Shown here one piece after another: positions 10,790 to 22,885 of a stretch of DNA of 64,000 nt. Source of the stretch: Isoetes taiwanensis (Eukaryota; Streptophyta; Lycopodiopsida; Isoetales; Isoetaceae). How positions within the stretch are numbered: position 1 is the stretch's first letter; every line of letters begins with the position of its first letter. Both the position numbers and the translations under genes were made by a program. The notes beneath the pieces were generated by a model. The model had not been told where the DNA came from. It did not search any database and saw nothing but the letters and a program-made list of their open reading frames with translations. The stretch lies in contig JAJEKV010000009.1 of the NCBI GenBank assembly GCA_021234155.1, forward strand, positions 7,799,546-7,863,545, given 5' to 3'.

Positions 10790-12958
10790 CAAACACCATT
10801 GGATCAACATATGACATATTGTAGGCCAAGTTGCTTAACAACGTCACGTCATAAAGAAATTGACACCCACTATTTAAGTTTATATTCCAGGTGTATCAAA
10901 TTTATGGATAGTTCAATTCAAAGGAAAAAACTCTAGCTCACATTCGCATGCATGCCACTATATTCACAAACTTGGACATGTCTAGATTTACCTGGCTTGT
11001 CCATGGATACCTAAAATGCTATTTATTAGACCGAATTTCGAATCACTGGTAGTAGTCATAACAAGATTTTTGTTTAAGATGGCGTTGAGCGTTTTTACCC
11101 ATTGTTCTTAATATATATATAACTCTAATTGGGATATGAAGAACTTAACTACCCTTGCACACATCCCTTTCAATAAATAAAGGGAAGAGCCCAGACGGAC
11201 GAGCTTGTTTAATTAAGTTCTTTAACTGGGAGACCCATATCAATCTCTTTGAGCCTCGCATTATGAAGCCCTAAGCTTAACATCCAGCCTCGGTTATTAG
11301 TTTACCTTGATTTATCAGTCCCCGTACTGGATTATCATCGTCATTCAAAGATAAATCTTAAGCCACATCATCAAGCACACCGACTCTCGAGGATAGAGTC
11401 AAACCACACCAAACTGATTATGCCTTCTCACAAGGCTGCAATCAATGGCTAGGATCTGAACAATCACAAACCTTGTCGGTTGAGAAGTAGCTAATGAGTT
11501 AGGATAACATAACTAAAAACCATGATGACATGTAACTTTATCAAGGTGCCTCATTCTACGTTCATAGTCAGGAAAATCTAGTTAAACGACGTGCTTGATG
11601 ACAAAAGAAATATGACATGCAAATAATGATTGATATGTTGACTCCTTTAACAATATGGACATGTAAGTATCAAGTTTTCCGAGGATTATTTTATCTGGTC
11701 CGTTTGAAGACCATTGCAAATACTAGTTACCTTAAATACCAAATATTAAAAATGATAGAAGTTTTCATTCAATTCAATTCAAATGTTTAAAGTAGAGGCT
11801 ACGTCCTATGGCAAGCACAAATATGTAAATACCAATGCGTTTAGATATACACACGTTGTTCAACATAGTGTATCCTTGAACTTAAATTGTCTGCAAAAAT
11901 GTACGTAATTACTGATAATCATCGAGGCTTTGCTCAAAGAGCCTTTAATTGTTGGACATCTCAAGTACATGGTGTTCATCTCTAGAGCTCCCATTTGGCC
12001 TAGCACTCATATAATGTGCATAACCATGAGTAATCCCTCTCAATTTTGTGTCATTCGCACGATCCCCCACCCCACCTTTTTAGTGATTATCTATTGTTTT
12101 GCTTAAACACATTATATGGAAAGTACAATGTTGTGCAGCTCTTATCGATCTAAGAAACAATTTCGAAATAACATTTTGGAAATAGTTTATGTTTGCCACA
12201 TTGATGTTCCCTTAACATGCAATTTGGGAAACGAGTTAAAGTTTGAGAAACACCAGTCTTGTAAAAGGATACAAGATCTACTACATGGGGTAATTGTACT
12301 AGTATAGAAATATGGAGATTGGCAATGGATTTTTTGGCATCTAACAACAAAAGGGGAGGAAAGAAATAAAAAAAGATTGATCTCACATTTACACAAAGCC
12401 CTATTGTATGAGTGGACATATAAGAATTGAATTGAGTTGAATTTTTTCGTTCATGAAACGAAACATGGGACCAATAAAATTGAATATTACATAAATTATT
12501 ACAGTACATAATTTAAGCACTACAATAGACATCCATTAGTATCAGGATCCCACCTCAAAGGGTTTTCGAGAGAAAAAACGTTACTAGCAATAAATGTACT
12601 GCATAAATTAAATAAAGTACAAACAACTTGGATTATTAAATCAACCGTCATAGTATAGAGTTCTGGATCTCAATCATACCTGATCATGCTACAACCCATA
12701 GATATGACGATCCACCTAGTAAATAAGTACTACTGGACCATGCCAAAGTTGGAGTATCCAATTGCAAGGGATTGTCAACATCTTTTAAACAATCAACTTA
12801 AAATGAAGAGCTTTACAACTTGATCATGTTGCACATTATTCCCAGTCAAGCGATAGAGTAGTTATAAAGTAGGGAATGAAAGATGCAACGTAGAGAATGT
12901 CATATATGCATGATTTTCTTCTTCCATACATTAAAACGACAAGGGAGAACTTTCTAAA
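10790..12958. other. gene-free stretch between the NAC genes
   Basis: The sequence is AT-rich with only short, overlapping, unrecognised ORFs (for example near 12150-12509). It probably includes the promoter of NAC gene 1 on its left side. No transposon terminus was identified. Confidence 0.5.
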
Positions 12959-13232
12959 GGTGTACATGTTTTGAATATAGGATCATTGTGAGCATCTTGT
13001 AAGTTTTGAGATTTCATAAAAATCCATGACTTTCTGTGACAATGAGAAAAAGACATTTATGACTATTTGTTAGCATAGAACGAGGAGGATGAGAAGGTGT
13101 GCATGTTCTGAATGTAGGATCATAGTGAGCATCTGGTAACTTTTGAGATTTCACAGAAAATCCATGACTTTCTTTGACAATGAGAAAAAGACATATACGA
13201 CTATTTGTTAGCATAGAATGAGGAGGGTGAGA
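12959..13232. repeat. 137-bp tandem duplication
   Basis: Two units begin GGTGTACATG (12959) and GGTGTGCATG (13096). Both contain GAGATTTCA...TCCATGACTTTCT and GACAATGAGAAAAAGACAT. They differ at scattered bases, so the duplication is not recent. It is non-coding. Confidence 0.9.
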
Positions 13233-13349
13233 GTACCTACATGTTATTTGGTACCAATAGAAGATTTAAGGGGAGAGAAGTACATGACTCACTTAACTTA
13301 CACATGCTTATTATTGTGACCATCTAAAAATAAGATTACAAACTAAAAG

Positions 13350-13705
13350 AAAATGCATATACATGAGCAAAACAAGTTACAACTTAAAAATTGTACACAT
13401 GGGACTTATGCATAGACATGTACAAGAATAGATTATGCAGCAGTGAGCTGGTTCTAAATTTTAATACATAGGAATGCATACATGAGCAAAACAAGTTACA
13501 ACTTCAAAATTGTACACATGGGACTTATGCATAGACATGTACAAGAATAGATTATGCAGCAGTGAGCTGGTTCTGAACTTTAATAGGAATGCATACACGA
13601 GCAAAACAAGTTACAACTTCAAAATTGTACACATGGGACATATGCATAGACATGTACAAGAATATGCAGCGCTGAGCTGGTTCTGAATTTTTAATACATA
13701 AGGCA
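13350..13705. repeat. ~119-bp tandem repeat, three copies
   Basis: Three copies share ATGAGCAAAACAAGTTACAA, TGTACACATGGGAC, CATAGACATGTACAAGAATA and GCTGGTTCT. They start near 13361, 13480 and 13595; the last is slightly shortened. The array sits 3' of NAC gene 2, about 200 bp beyond its stop codon. Confidence 0.93.
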
Positions 13706-13904
13706 CAGCTTTTCAAAAGATCTCATGGCCCGCCTGAGGTCTGGTTTGGAGATTGATAATAGTTTTAGAAATAAATCCAAAAGGCGAGGAACACGGGGGC
13801 CATGTGGGTAGGGCCATAGGCCTAGAGAGGTATGGGCAAATTTTTTGCCCTTTAACCATGCAAGCGTACTTTGAAGAAAATGGATGAGTATTCAAAAAAA
13901 GCGC

Positions 13905-15172
13905 TCAGATAATTCTTATGAGCGACCCATAGGAGGCCCAGCCCTTTTCATCATTTGCATCTAATCTGGCCAGCTTGCGTATGCTCTGTAATCCCTGATC
14001 TTGCAGATCTTCCTGATGCATCCTCTTCAGCCCATTATGATTTCTTCTTTGCACAGATTCCTGCGCTGCAGCCGCTGTAGCTGGAGAAAATAATTCGCTA
14101 AACCATGAATCCGGATCAGCCCTGCTGCCCTGTTCTTCGAAACAATCCACCAGATAATCCATCATCGGGTATTGCTGCACTGCCCCCGATTGCGCTCCAT
14201 CGCTGTTTTCTTCTGTAGATCTGTACTGGCATTGTTCCGTTGCATTTTCATTTCCAGATCCCAGCTGAGATTGCTCCCCAAATGGCTCCAAATCGTCGGA
14301 AATGAAACTGTCGAAGGAATCCATCTCGGACGATGCAGCTCTTGAATCCTCAATATCTGGCAACGAATCAAGCACATCGTGGATTGATGAATCCTCTGTT
14401 GCTTCCGTTTTGGGTACCAGTCCGCTGCTTGCTGTCTTGAATGCTGCGGATGATTTCTTGTAGATTCTGCAGAGTACCCAGTCATCCATCTGCAAGACGA
14501 AAAAAATCAAGCAATCAGATCAAAATTCCAACAAATTATAATTAAGCCATTAATATCTATTCCCCGTTTACAGAAACAGAAATTTCTACTTAAACTGCCC
14601 AGATTGAAATAGTGAGATCTCAACTACCGAACTAGAAAAAAAACTCAATTTCTTCAAATTTAACACATAACAGAGCATGAACTTACCCTGAGAGAGCCAT
14701 TTCTCGCAGCAGGAGGATTGTGGGCCTTTTCAGAGGTTTTGGCGAGGCGATATTCATGCATAATCCAATTAGTCTTGACCCCTTTGGGGGCTTTTCCTTC
14801 GTAAAAAACCAGAGCCTTCTTAACACCCACTTTTGTGCCAGAACCCTTTTCATGTATGGGCTTATCCGTTCCGGTAGCTTTCCAAAATCCGGACGCTGCA
14901 GCACGATTTGGGCGTGCACCATTTGGGTACTTCCGGTCCCTTGGCGTCAGGAAATACCATTCCTTCTCGCCAACATAAGCTAGAGCAGGCAGATCCCACG
15001 GATTATACTTGTACAGATCTAATTCTGCAATAATCGGCACCCCAAATGGATGCGCGGATTTTCCCTCAGATCTTTTTGCAAGATAATGAACCACCAGTTC
15101 TTCATCTGTGGGGTGAAACCGAAACCCAGGCGGGAGCTGGAGCTGGGTTTCTGGACGCCGGGATTGATCCAT
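13905..15172 (-). CDS. NAC-domain transcription factor, tandem paralogue of the 9.5-kb gene
   Basis: Exon 1 is 15172-14687 (162 codons) and exon 2 is 14489-13905 (194 codons plus TGA), giving 356 aa. The 197-bp intron has a GTAAGT donor and a CTTGCAG acceptor in the same phase and place as in the neighbouring gene. The NAC domain is complete: [14 protein letters not shown] (13-26), [58 protein letters not shown], and [11 protein letters not shown] at 164-174. The C-terminal half is acidic, with clusters of D, E, S and Q around residues 190-290, consistent with an activation domain. It ends LIRII, close to the RII end of its neighbour. Protein similarity, orientation and ~3.4-kb spacing indicate tandem duplication. 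The start context (GTCCCATGG) is strong. Expected role: nuclear transcription factor of the ATAF/NAP group. Confidence 0.96.
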
Positions 15173-15501
15173 GGGACAAAATGAAACAGAGATTTGGATT
15201 GAATCAAAGGGTTTTTCAATCCGATTCTCCGACCGAATTGAGCAATTTGATGGGTAAAAAACCTGGCAGATCTAGAACTTTAAATGTATCGGATCAGAAG
15301 CGGCAAACTAGCAAGCTTCTGTTGAATTGGCCGGAACCTGCTCGTTATCTCAAAGCCGAAGGTTCGGTTTGCTCCTTTTGAAAGGCAGGGCACTAACGGC
15401 GTCTTGACTGTTCCATATGACGGAATATGCCTTGATGCTAGTGAATATTCCCATAATTACCACGTTTTTATAATGTAAATTATTGTGGGCCCGGAAATTC
15501 G

Positions 15502-15947
15502 CACGTGAATTTTAATTTGGAGTCAAAAAAGGTGTGCAAAAGTTGTCTACAAATATGTTCAAGGAGAAGGGAAAGTCGAGGTAAATATGAACGGCCCAGA
15601 TCCTACGAGCTCGAATCTGCACCGTTCATATAATTCTTTAAGGAACGCCGTACACAAGACCACGTGGACAGGATAATTTCGAGCATGATTTCGTTTAGCA
15701 ATGATCTACACATCGTTTGCTTGTTCGTTTGGTGCTCTCTCATTAGCTAGCACGGGTCAATTGCTACATTGGATGCTAATTTTTTTCTTCCGATATGGTT
15801 ATATTCGTCAAACTTGAACCCTTAAACTTTACATTATGAGAGCATTTTTTTGTCCACTCGGCTACCCACAACTCAAAACATTCCTTCCATCAAAATAGAA
15901 ATAGGGTTGCTATTTTTTGCTGGGGTGTAATGTTGTGCTGCCACGTG
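15502..15947 (-). promoter_or_regulatory. three G-box/ABRE-core motifs upstream of NAC gene 2
   Basis: CACGTG occurs at 15502-15507, 15661-15666 and 15942-15947. These sites are 330-775 bp upstream of the NAC start codon on its promoter side. The second is CACGTGG and the third is CCACGTGG, good matches to the ABA-responsive element core bound by bZIP or bHLH factors. This suggests ABA- or stress-linked control, which would fit the family. The motif also occurs by chance and inside repeats elsewhere in the window. Confidence 0.5.
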
Positions 15948-17580
15948 GCAGTCCCCTACACAGCGGAATGGAAGTCGGGTCGACCCATTCCGCGTGACCG
16001 GCTGCTTAGGTTTAGGCTGCTTAGGGTTTTTTCTAGGGTTTCTAGGGTTAAGACCGCCGCACTTCCATTTTTCGAGATCTTCGCAGGTTCTTTGTAAAAA
16101 CAGAGTTCTAGAAACGGAGAACTCTGTAGAGCGTTGTTTGGCACTGTTTTACAACATTGTTCTTGTAAAAACCATGTTTTTTGGCGCTGGATTTGTTCAT
16201 AGAAATTCCTGTTCAAGCTCGGGCTTCACAACAGAGGCTCGTAATGCAGATTTTCTTCATCCGATCCAGTATTGCTCTCAACTTCACCGCTGTAGCATGT
16301 CTCTTGCCGCATCAATCTGTTGTGGGTCTTGCAGGTAAAACTATAGCCTTTCTAAAACTCTAAATTAAAACTCTATCTAAAAAAATGCTGGATCTTTGCA
16401 GGTAAAACTCTGTTCTAAAACCAGAGATCTGTTCTTTGGTGTTACGAAGATCTTCGCAGGTAAAACATAGTGGCAGGAGGATCTCTTTGTAAAGCTTCGC
16501 AAAAAAAAATAGCTCCCCCATTTCTATTTTGTAGGGGAATGAAAACTGGTCCAGCATTCCCAGTTTCCATTCCCCTATACAATAAACCACATGAATATGT
16601 CAAACTTGAAATTTTGTGGTTTGTTTTATGTATAGACCATGCCCCTCAAAATAACCTTACCTTATCATACTCTTGTGTGTAAATGAGAGTCCTTGTTTTT
16701 TTGTTTATCACTATTGGAGCACCTTCAGAACTGGAGGAGTACTGATAACTATGGTATTCTCGGAGAAATCAACTAAGCTCTCACTATGGTGGTTGGAGTT
16801 ATAAATTCTTGAAAGGTTGATGTTAGTCGGGTCCGTCCAGTAGTCATAGGGCCATCGTTGAATGGGGCAGATCATCTTTGTCAAGCTTCTCTAGATGTAT
16901 TGATAGAACTCAAAGATGCCATTGACAATCTAGAATGTACGTTATCGCATCCTCACCTCCACATCATTTTCGTAACATCATCAACAACTATTTAAGACAT
17001 GTCGGCCCCTCTTCTTCAATGCTATCTTGTTCATTTTTCTAACCAATCTTTCTGCGTGTCATCTTTCTAACCATCCTTTTGCAATAGCAGACAAATATTA
17101 CTCAAAACATGTTGGACCCTCTAGATTGGGTTTGTTTTTTCTTTTAAAAGTTGTATGCGCAAATGGATATTTATTCTTATAGTTTTTTTCAAGAGGGAGT
17201 CATGACATTTGTTGAATGTAGGCCCACCAATATGTGTGTTGCCACCCCCTCATGGTGGGATTGTTGATATTTGTTGGATATAGGGCCATCGATATGTGTG
17301 TTGCAACACCGTCATTAAGGTGTAGGCATAGATGCATTAACGTTGAAGTGGCTAGTGTCTTGAAATCAAGGAAAGAAGAAAATACTAAAAGGAGGAACAC
17401 TTAAAAAGGGGCCTACAATGATGTTGGCATTGGAAATAAAAAAAATTGCCAGTAGGTACTAGGTTGGTTCAATGCAGGAATATTGTTTTAATGCACAATA
17501 TGTCAAGTTGTGGCATACATAATCATGCTAGATCATCTTATTTCCATTACACCAGTGTCTGCCAAACTTCTTAATCTCTA
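15948..17580. other. gene-free stretch with short dispersed repeats
   Basis: At 16020-16050 there are three TAGGGTT-like telobox words. ATCTTCGCAGGT-like words recur at about 16074, 16327, 16393 and 16449, the last three followed by AAAAC. An imperfect ~70-bp duplication lies at about 17210-17330 (AATATGTGTGTTGC...). No ORF here resembles a known protein. Confidence 0.5.
16531..16580. other. 50-nt near-perfect hairpin
   Basis: Arm GTAGGGGAATGAAAACTGG (16531-16549) pairs with 16560-16580 across a 10-nt loop, with about one mismatch and one bulge. It is too short for a typical plant miRNA precursor. It could be a MITE tip or a structured-RNA fragment. Confidence 0.6.
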
Positions 17581-17599
17581 AGTTCATTTGGAGGATCCT

Positions 17600-18720
17600 T
17601 AAGGATATGGTTGACTCACCTGGAGTGCGGTTGGTGAAGCAGTCACTTGGTCATTATGTCCCTTTTGGGAAAGCTTCGTTAAAACCTCTTCTTCCTTGGA
17701 GAATGCCTCCCCTTTTTTGAAAGGCTTGCTGGAGTCTTGGGAGATAGTACGGACCTTATTTCATATTGATCAAGCTGCATGTTATCAGTTGAGTGCCCCT
17801 TGTTGGTGGATACCTGTGGAAAATAATCTCCCACTTTGTGCCTCAGTTCATCCATTAACTCAACGGCACTGGAGGTTAGGAGGAATCTTAACAGTTGCAG
17901 CATGGTACGATTCTGGCCAGTTAGCGACTTGGCAGGTCTTTCAAACAAAATTCTTATTGTCTCGATGGGATAGACCTATTTGGCAAAAGGTTGCTAGTAC
18001 TCTGCCATTGGTTGCTCCAGAGGCTATCGAAGGGTGCATGTGGGTTTTCCACTAGAGTGTTCACGAGCATAGGCTTGTGAACTCTATGTATAGGCTGCTT
18101 GTCAATGGTGATATCCTTCCGCCATCCACTAAGTGGTCCCTTCAGCTCTCACCTCCTAGTTGGAGACGTATGTGGACTTGGGCTTGGGATAAACTACTCC
18201 ATCCTAAGGTGGCTATTTGTCCACAGATTTGATCCTCGAGTGTCAGCACTCTGCCCACTGTGCAAGCAAAGGGACGAGACCATTGAGCATTGTTTCTTTT
18301 TATGTGATCATCTCCAGCCTGTTTGGTCTTGGCTGCTTTCTCTTTTTCATGTGACATTGACAAGTCAGCAAGTGCTTCTGGCTATTTATCCGAATACTTG
18401 GAATAAGGTGCGGAGTCAAGCATTTCATTTGGCATCAGGACGGTTGTTGTGGTCCATCTGGAAGCGCAGAAGATTGTGTATCTTTCAGGGTTCGAATATT
18501 CCTCCTGCAAAAAAAAATAGCCTTTTGGCGAACTTTCGTCCTTAAGGGCTACACTACTAGTCCTCCGAGACGCACAAGCTAGAATCGCTAAGGCCTACCA
18601 TTGTTTTTCACTTGCTCCTGCTAAGCGACAATTGATATTTGAGTCCTATTTGAGTGTGTTATCTTATGCATAGACTGGTGGTTCTATTCGGTGGATCATG
18701 ATTATCCTCTGATATAAAAA
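17600..18720 (+). pseudogene. 3' end of a second LINE (ORF2 C-terminus with zf-RVT)
   Basis: Broken plus-strand frames encode the region after the RT domain (WWIPVENNLPLC..., WDRPIWQKV). They are followed by the zinc-binding module CPLCKQRDETIEHCFFLC at 18252-18305 and LLWSIWKRRRLCIFQG. This is the characteristic zf-RVT end of plant non-LTR elements. The N-terminal ORF2 domains are absent, which fits ordinary 5' truncation. There are at least two frameshifts and stops (for example near 18055 and 18230). A weak A-rich tail (ATAAAAACAATT) follows at about 18714. Confidence 0.85.
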
Positions 18721-18775
18721 CAATTCATGAATTTTATAGAAAAGATATTATATTAATACAAAAGTTTTTCAAGTA

Positions 18776-20260
18776 CATTTCCTTTTCTTGGCATTAGGGC
18801 CTGGAGTACTCGAATCAAATTCTTCTAAGTCCTCTTCCTTTACTCCAGCCCCAATTGCATCTAACAGATACAATATGTCAGGGTCCTTCTGTGCACAAGA
18901 CAAACGCAGTGCTTCCTTGTCCGCTCCACTCAAGCCTAGAGCTGCTTTATTTGCAAGGACAGAGTACATTTTGAAGCCCCCGAAGACATACACGGCGATA
19001 GCCCTATCTACTGCTATAACTCGATCATAGTTTTAAGGCTAGGGGCGCGTGGTTCTTGCGTTAAGAATGACGAGCTTTAAGCTTGAGGACCTCCTGTACT
19101 CCAGATGGACTATATTTATTGTGAAACACGATAATTTCCCCCTTGTGAAGGTAGCCCATATAATGTGCAATACTGGCGTCCCGACTTAGGGTGACTCTCT
19201 CATGCCTTGCACAGAAGTCATCAATAAATAACTCCTGCATAAAAGAAACATCAGATTCAAGAAGAAATAAAAAATGAAACTAGATAAATACCTCTCTCTT
19301 GTCCCGGTCGACAACAGCTGGGTTTGTTATTTTGAAAGAGGACTTTGACAGCTCACGTTCTATGAATACAGGATCAGTGTTTGAAGAGCTAGCAGCTTCA
19401 AATTTGACATCTTTCATTTGCTTCATACCACTCCCTGACTTGTTGCATGACAATTTAAGATGCATCCTCTGGAGGTATTGAGGATCCATCATAAGTCACA
19501 GCCTCCATCATTTGTCTGGGGACATCAGTCTCAAAGTCTATAAGTCCTCCCAGGCCTATAACATGCGCATATATCTGGCCCAATATTTCGTCTTCTCTCA
19601 ACCCTATCACTTCAGATATGTCCGGCAGCAACAAGTATGGTTTCCCACATGGATGGGATATGCTTCTGATAACCCCCAAGTAGACAATTTTTTCTCGGAG
19701 ACCTCCTCTTCCAGAACCTCGTACTCCTCATTTTCTAGTATGAGCTTCTCTTCCTCAGGATCTATCGGCTCCTCTCTTTGGTGGCGGGCGTTCTATTTGA
19801 GCGACACTGCACTTGAAGAAGAAGAACTGGCATCTTTGCTTGGCTTAGTGTAAATCATGTATGTGCTGAACATGATATCTAGGCTGAAAAAACTTTCCTT
19901 GCCCTCTTGCCTGCACAGTTCTGCAGGTAGTCTCTTCAAGCACCTTCTAATTCGGTCTTGATCAGGTTTCGGAAACATCTTAATTAAAGCTTGCATGCTT
20001 AGTGAAGGCAAACCAGTCACAGGACATGGTTTCACGTCAGGACCAGCTCTAGCCATGAAGCTATGAAGGATGCCGCCATATGCATCAGTAAACCTGTTAC
20101 ACTCTGCCATAATGTCTACTGTCAGGCAAAAAATATTATATACAGTGGTTGCATCCACTGGTTCCTCTAGCTCCTCCTCGAACTCTTCTGGATGCTTCTG
20201 ACAAAAATCCCGTTCTTTGTCCACTATTTTTTCATACCATGCGCTAAACAGCTCCCATGC
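18776..20260 (-). pseudogene. unidentified multi-segment gene, broken or intron-containing
   Basis: Successive minus-strand segments look coding but lie in different frames. Segment 1 (20260-19793) contains YEKIVDKERDFCQKHPEEFE, VYNIFCLTVDIMAECNRF and KMFPKPDQDRIRRCLKRLP. Segment 2 (about 19690-19455) contains ISHPCGKPYLLLPDISEVIG and LGGLIDFETDVPRQMMEA. Segment 3 (19492-19280) follows. Segment 4 starts right after a good acceptor (TTTCTTTTATGCAG at about 19235) with ELFIDDFCARHERVTLS, then HYMGYLHKGEIIVFHNKYSP, and stops near 19070. Segment 5 (about 19030-18776) ends in a basic NLS-like tail (NAKKRKCT). I do not recognise the family. Because no single frame connects the segments, this is either a real spliced gene with sequence errors or a pseudogene. 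Confidence 0.5.
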
Positions 20261-20312
20261 CTTATCTTATCTTATCTTATCTTATCTTATCTTATCTTAT
20301 CTTATCTTATCT
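20261..20312. repeat. (CTTAT)n microsatellite
   Basis: About ten perfect copies of CTTAT. On the minus strand this lies immediately upstream of the first coding-like segment of the unidentified gene. Confidence 0.98.
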
Positions 20313-20580
20313 GACCCGGGTAAAAGCACGCTGTGGTGTATCAAAAACGTGCATTTTGACGCCACATTTTGGCACCACCTTTGTGGTAGAATCGGGTGGT
20401 GCATACCGAAGAGGAGATTGCGGGAGTGCGAATTAATGAGCGTCGGTTATTTTGAACTTTATGCCACGTCATTGTCCACCTTTTTGAATTAAGAAATAAT
20501 CACCTCTTCTTCTGTTTTTTTGCCGCTTCTTGCCGATTGAACCCTAATGGAGTCGAGGGATTGAACGCATGCGGTTTACA

Positions 20581-21097
20581 CGATGAAATCTCTCCTCAAA
20601 CAAGAGATTGTGCCCCACGAAGATCTAAAGAAGCTTTGGGGTGACAGAGTTCCAAATAAATCGGCTCTGGTATTTTCCCCAAATGTTTTGTTCAAACCCG
20701 AAAAATTAAGGCATATGTTTTCTTGTACAGGTTGAAGAATCTGAGCAATGAACAATACAAAGAGTTCATGCAAATTTACAAAAGAATTACAGGGAAGCCA
20801 CATACATGGGGTGGAATGGCTCCTGGAACACAGGCGTTGGCTTATTATCCGCATATAAAGGGGAGGCTGTTAATGGAAGAGCTTCTGGATTATTATAAAA
20901 CTCCCGATGAGAAAGCAGAGGCCAATTCTTCTAGACCCAAGAGAAAGCATAGGCAAATCCAACCTGACAAGGAGGAAAATAGTAAAAGTGACAGGGATGA
21001 TGAAGATGATAGGGAAAAAACCAAATCAGGTTCTTCTAGACCACACATTCAATCTGAACTCACAATCAAAACAGAAAAAAGCAGAGCAATGTTCTGA
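20581..21097 (+). pseudogene. unidentified divergent gene fragment
   Basis: The frame from ATG at 20581 (MKSLLKQEIVPHEDLKKLWG, then SALVFSPNVLFKPEKLRHMF) runs to about 20730. There an acceptor-like TTCTTGTACAG is followed in another frame by LKNLSNEQYKEFMQIYKRIT, GGMAPGTQALAYYPHIKGRL and LLDYYKTPDEKAE. A lysine/aspartate/glutamate-rich tail follows, with a stop at 21095. The split fits either a frameshift or a missed intron. Composition is protein-like and the C-terminus looks nuclear (KRKHRQ). It is divergent from the unidentified gene at 18.8-20.3 kb, 320 bp away. The family was not recognised. Confidence 0.45.
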
Positions 21098-21330
21098 GAC
21101 CAAAACATGCCATTGCGGTATGTTCAATTATTAGTTGTGTTACAACAGAAAAAAATCTCAAGCTTGATCTAGATTGTTTCTATCAACACGAAAAAGGTAA
21201 CATCAAATCCACTTCAAGAATCGGGTATGTCTACTACCACTTTGCATCATGTTGGTTTGTATTGTCATGTTGTGTCTCTATGATGCCATCGTAGGGCATT
21301 TAGTGCAATGGATGCGAATGATAGATGAGG

Positions 21331-21870
21331 TATGTGTGGTGGTGGTGAGTTGTTGGCATCCACCATGTCCCACACCACACCCTACCATCTCCCACCACTA
21401 CACTCTACCATCTCCCACCGCCACACTCCCACACCACACGCCACCACCACACACACCACCACCATCACCACACTCCTCCACCACCACCACCACCACACCA
21501 CACCACACCATGAGACTCCACCATGTCCCATGTACCACAATCCACCACCACCACACTCCACCACAACCACACCACACCCCACCACCACACTCCACACTCC
21601 ACCACCACCACACCACACCCCACCACCACACCCCCATCACCACACTCCACCATGTCCCACACCACCCCCACCACCACCACACACCCCCCACCACCACCAC
21701 CACCAAACCCCACCACACACACCACCACCACCACCACCACACACACCACCACCCCACCACCACCACCACCACAGCGTGTTGTGTGGTGTGTACTGTGGAG
21801 CGTATGTTGTGTGGTGTGTGGTATGTGGTGGTGTGTAGAGACTACCTTGTGTTGTGTGGTGTGTGATTGT
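21331..21870. repeat. CCA/CAC-rich low-complexity tract with strand switch
   Basis: Roughly 21355-21770 is built of CCACCACCACACC-type words. At 21775 it flips to a GTGTTGTGTGGTGTG-rich segment up to about 21870. The two halves are partly complementary and could fold back. All six frames stay open because of composition (H/P/T or V/G/W only), so the ORFs here are not genes. Confidence 0.95.
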
Positions 21871-22885
21871 GGTTTTCCATTAGTACGTGCACACTGACCC
21901 CAATTTTTGGTCCACAGTTGTTTTTTAGTTGTACGGAAGTGTTGTTTTATGCCAAAAACAACACCAAAATGGCCCCAAAAGTCCACGTGGGCTGTTTATC
22001 CGGATTTGCACAAAGAGAGGTGGTCTCTTGGCGAAAAAAATCCACGCCGTAGAAAAAATTGACATGGTTTTGTGAATTTTTGTCAACGTGTACTTTTTTC
22101 CTTCAATCATTGTTTTTTTAGGCGAACCATACGTTGTTTATCTTTAAATTAGCACGTGTAGGTTTTAATTTTACTACACACTGAAAAACTAAATTACAAC
22201 AAATAGAAATAAAACACTACAAAGAAAAAAAAACACATAGGAAATAGAAAATTGATGTTTTCAAGTGTTCTTTTTTTTTGCGATGTGGACATGTTGTTTC
22301 AAGTGTTGTTTTGCAAAATTAAAAAAAAAAAAATCATTATGGCCTTTTTTTAATTTACAAAACCCTACATGTGTTATTGAAATCTAGCTATAGTTTTCCT
22401 AAAATAAGGACATACTGAAAAAATAAAATTATTACACGTTAGAAAAATATGTGTTTCTAATGTGGTTGTTTAACTAATGAGATATTAACACGTGGCATAT
22501 TTAAAAAAAAAAAAACATTATTCTTGCTAATCAAATATGGACACGTGGCATACTTTTGAAATAAAAAAAGCATTATTATCACACGTAGGAAAAACAAAGT
22601 ATTGTTTTTAATATGTCTTCTAACAAATCAAATGTTGACACGTCGCAGACATTAAAAAAAAAATTCCTATAGACCACAATTTAAAAGCTAATATATTATG
22701 AACTTTATATTGCTCTTTTTATTTTAAAAAAGGAAAACCTTTTTGGGAATCGAACCCAAAAAAGTCCATAAGGCATAATATACAATGTTATCTAGATTCT
22801 CATTCACGCATAATAATAGATTGCAATCTAAATTTCAACGTTAGATTAAAACATTCAATGGTAAAGGTCCAAAACAATTGAATTA
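21871..22885. other. AT-rich gene-free stretch
   Basis: Poly-A and poly-T rich, with ACACGTGGCAT-like words near 22490 and 22550. A T-loop-like GGGTTCGATTCCC (minus strand, about 22745-22757) lacks the rest of a tRNA. No gene was recognised. Confidence 0.6.

Noticed and set aside
16015-16055. Interstitial telomere repeat
   Set aside because: Only three irregular TAGGGTT words; too few and not in 7-bp register.
21249-21986. Overlapping ORFs of up to 205 codons on both strands
   Set aside because: CCA microsatellite; all frames open by composition.
22741-22800. tRNA gene on the minus strand
   Set aside because: Only a T-arm-like GGGTTCGATTCCC is present; no acceptor stem or anticodon arm can be formed.
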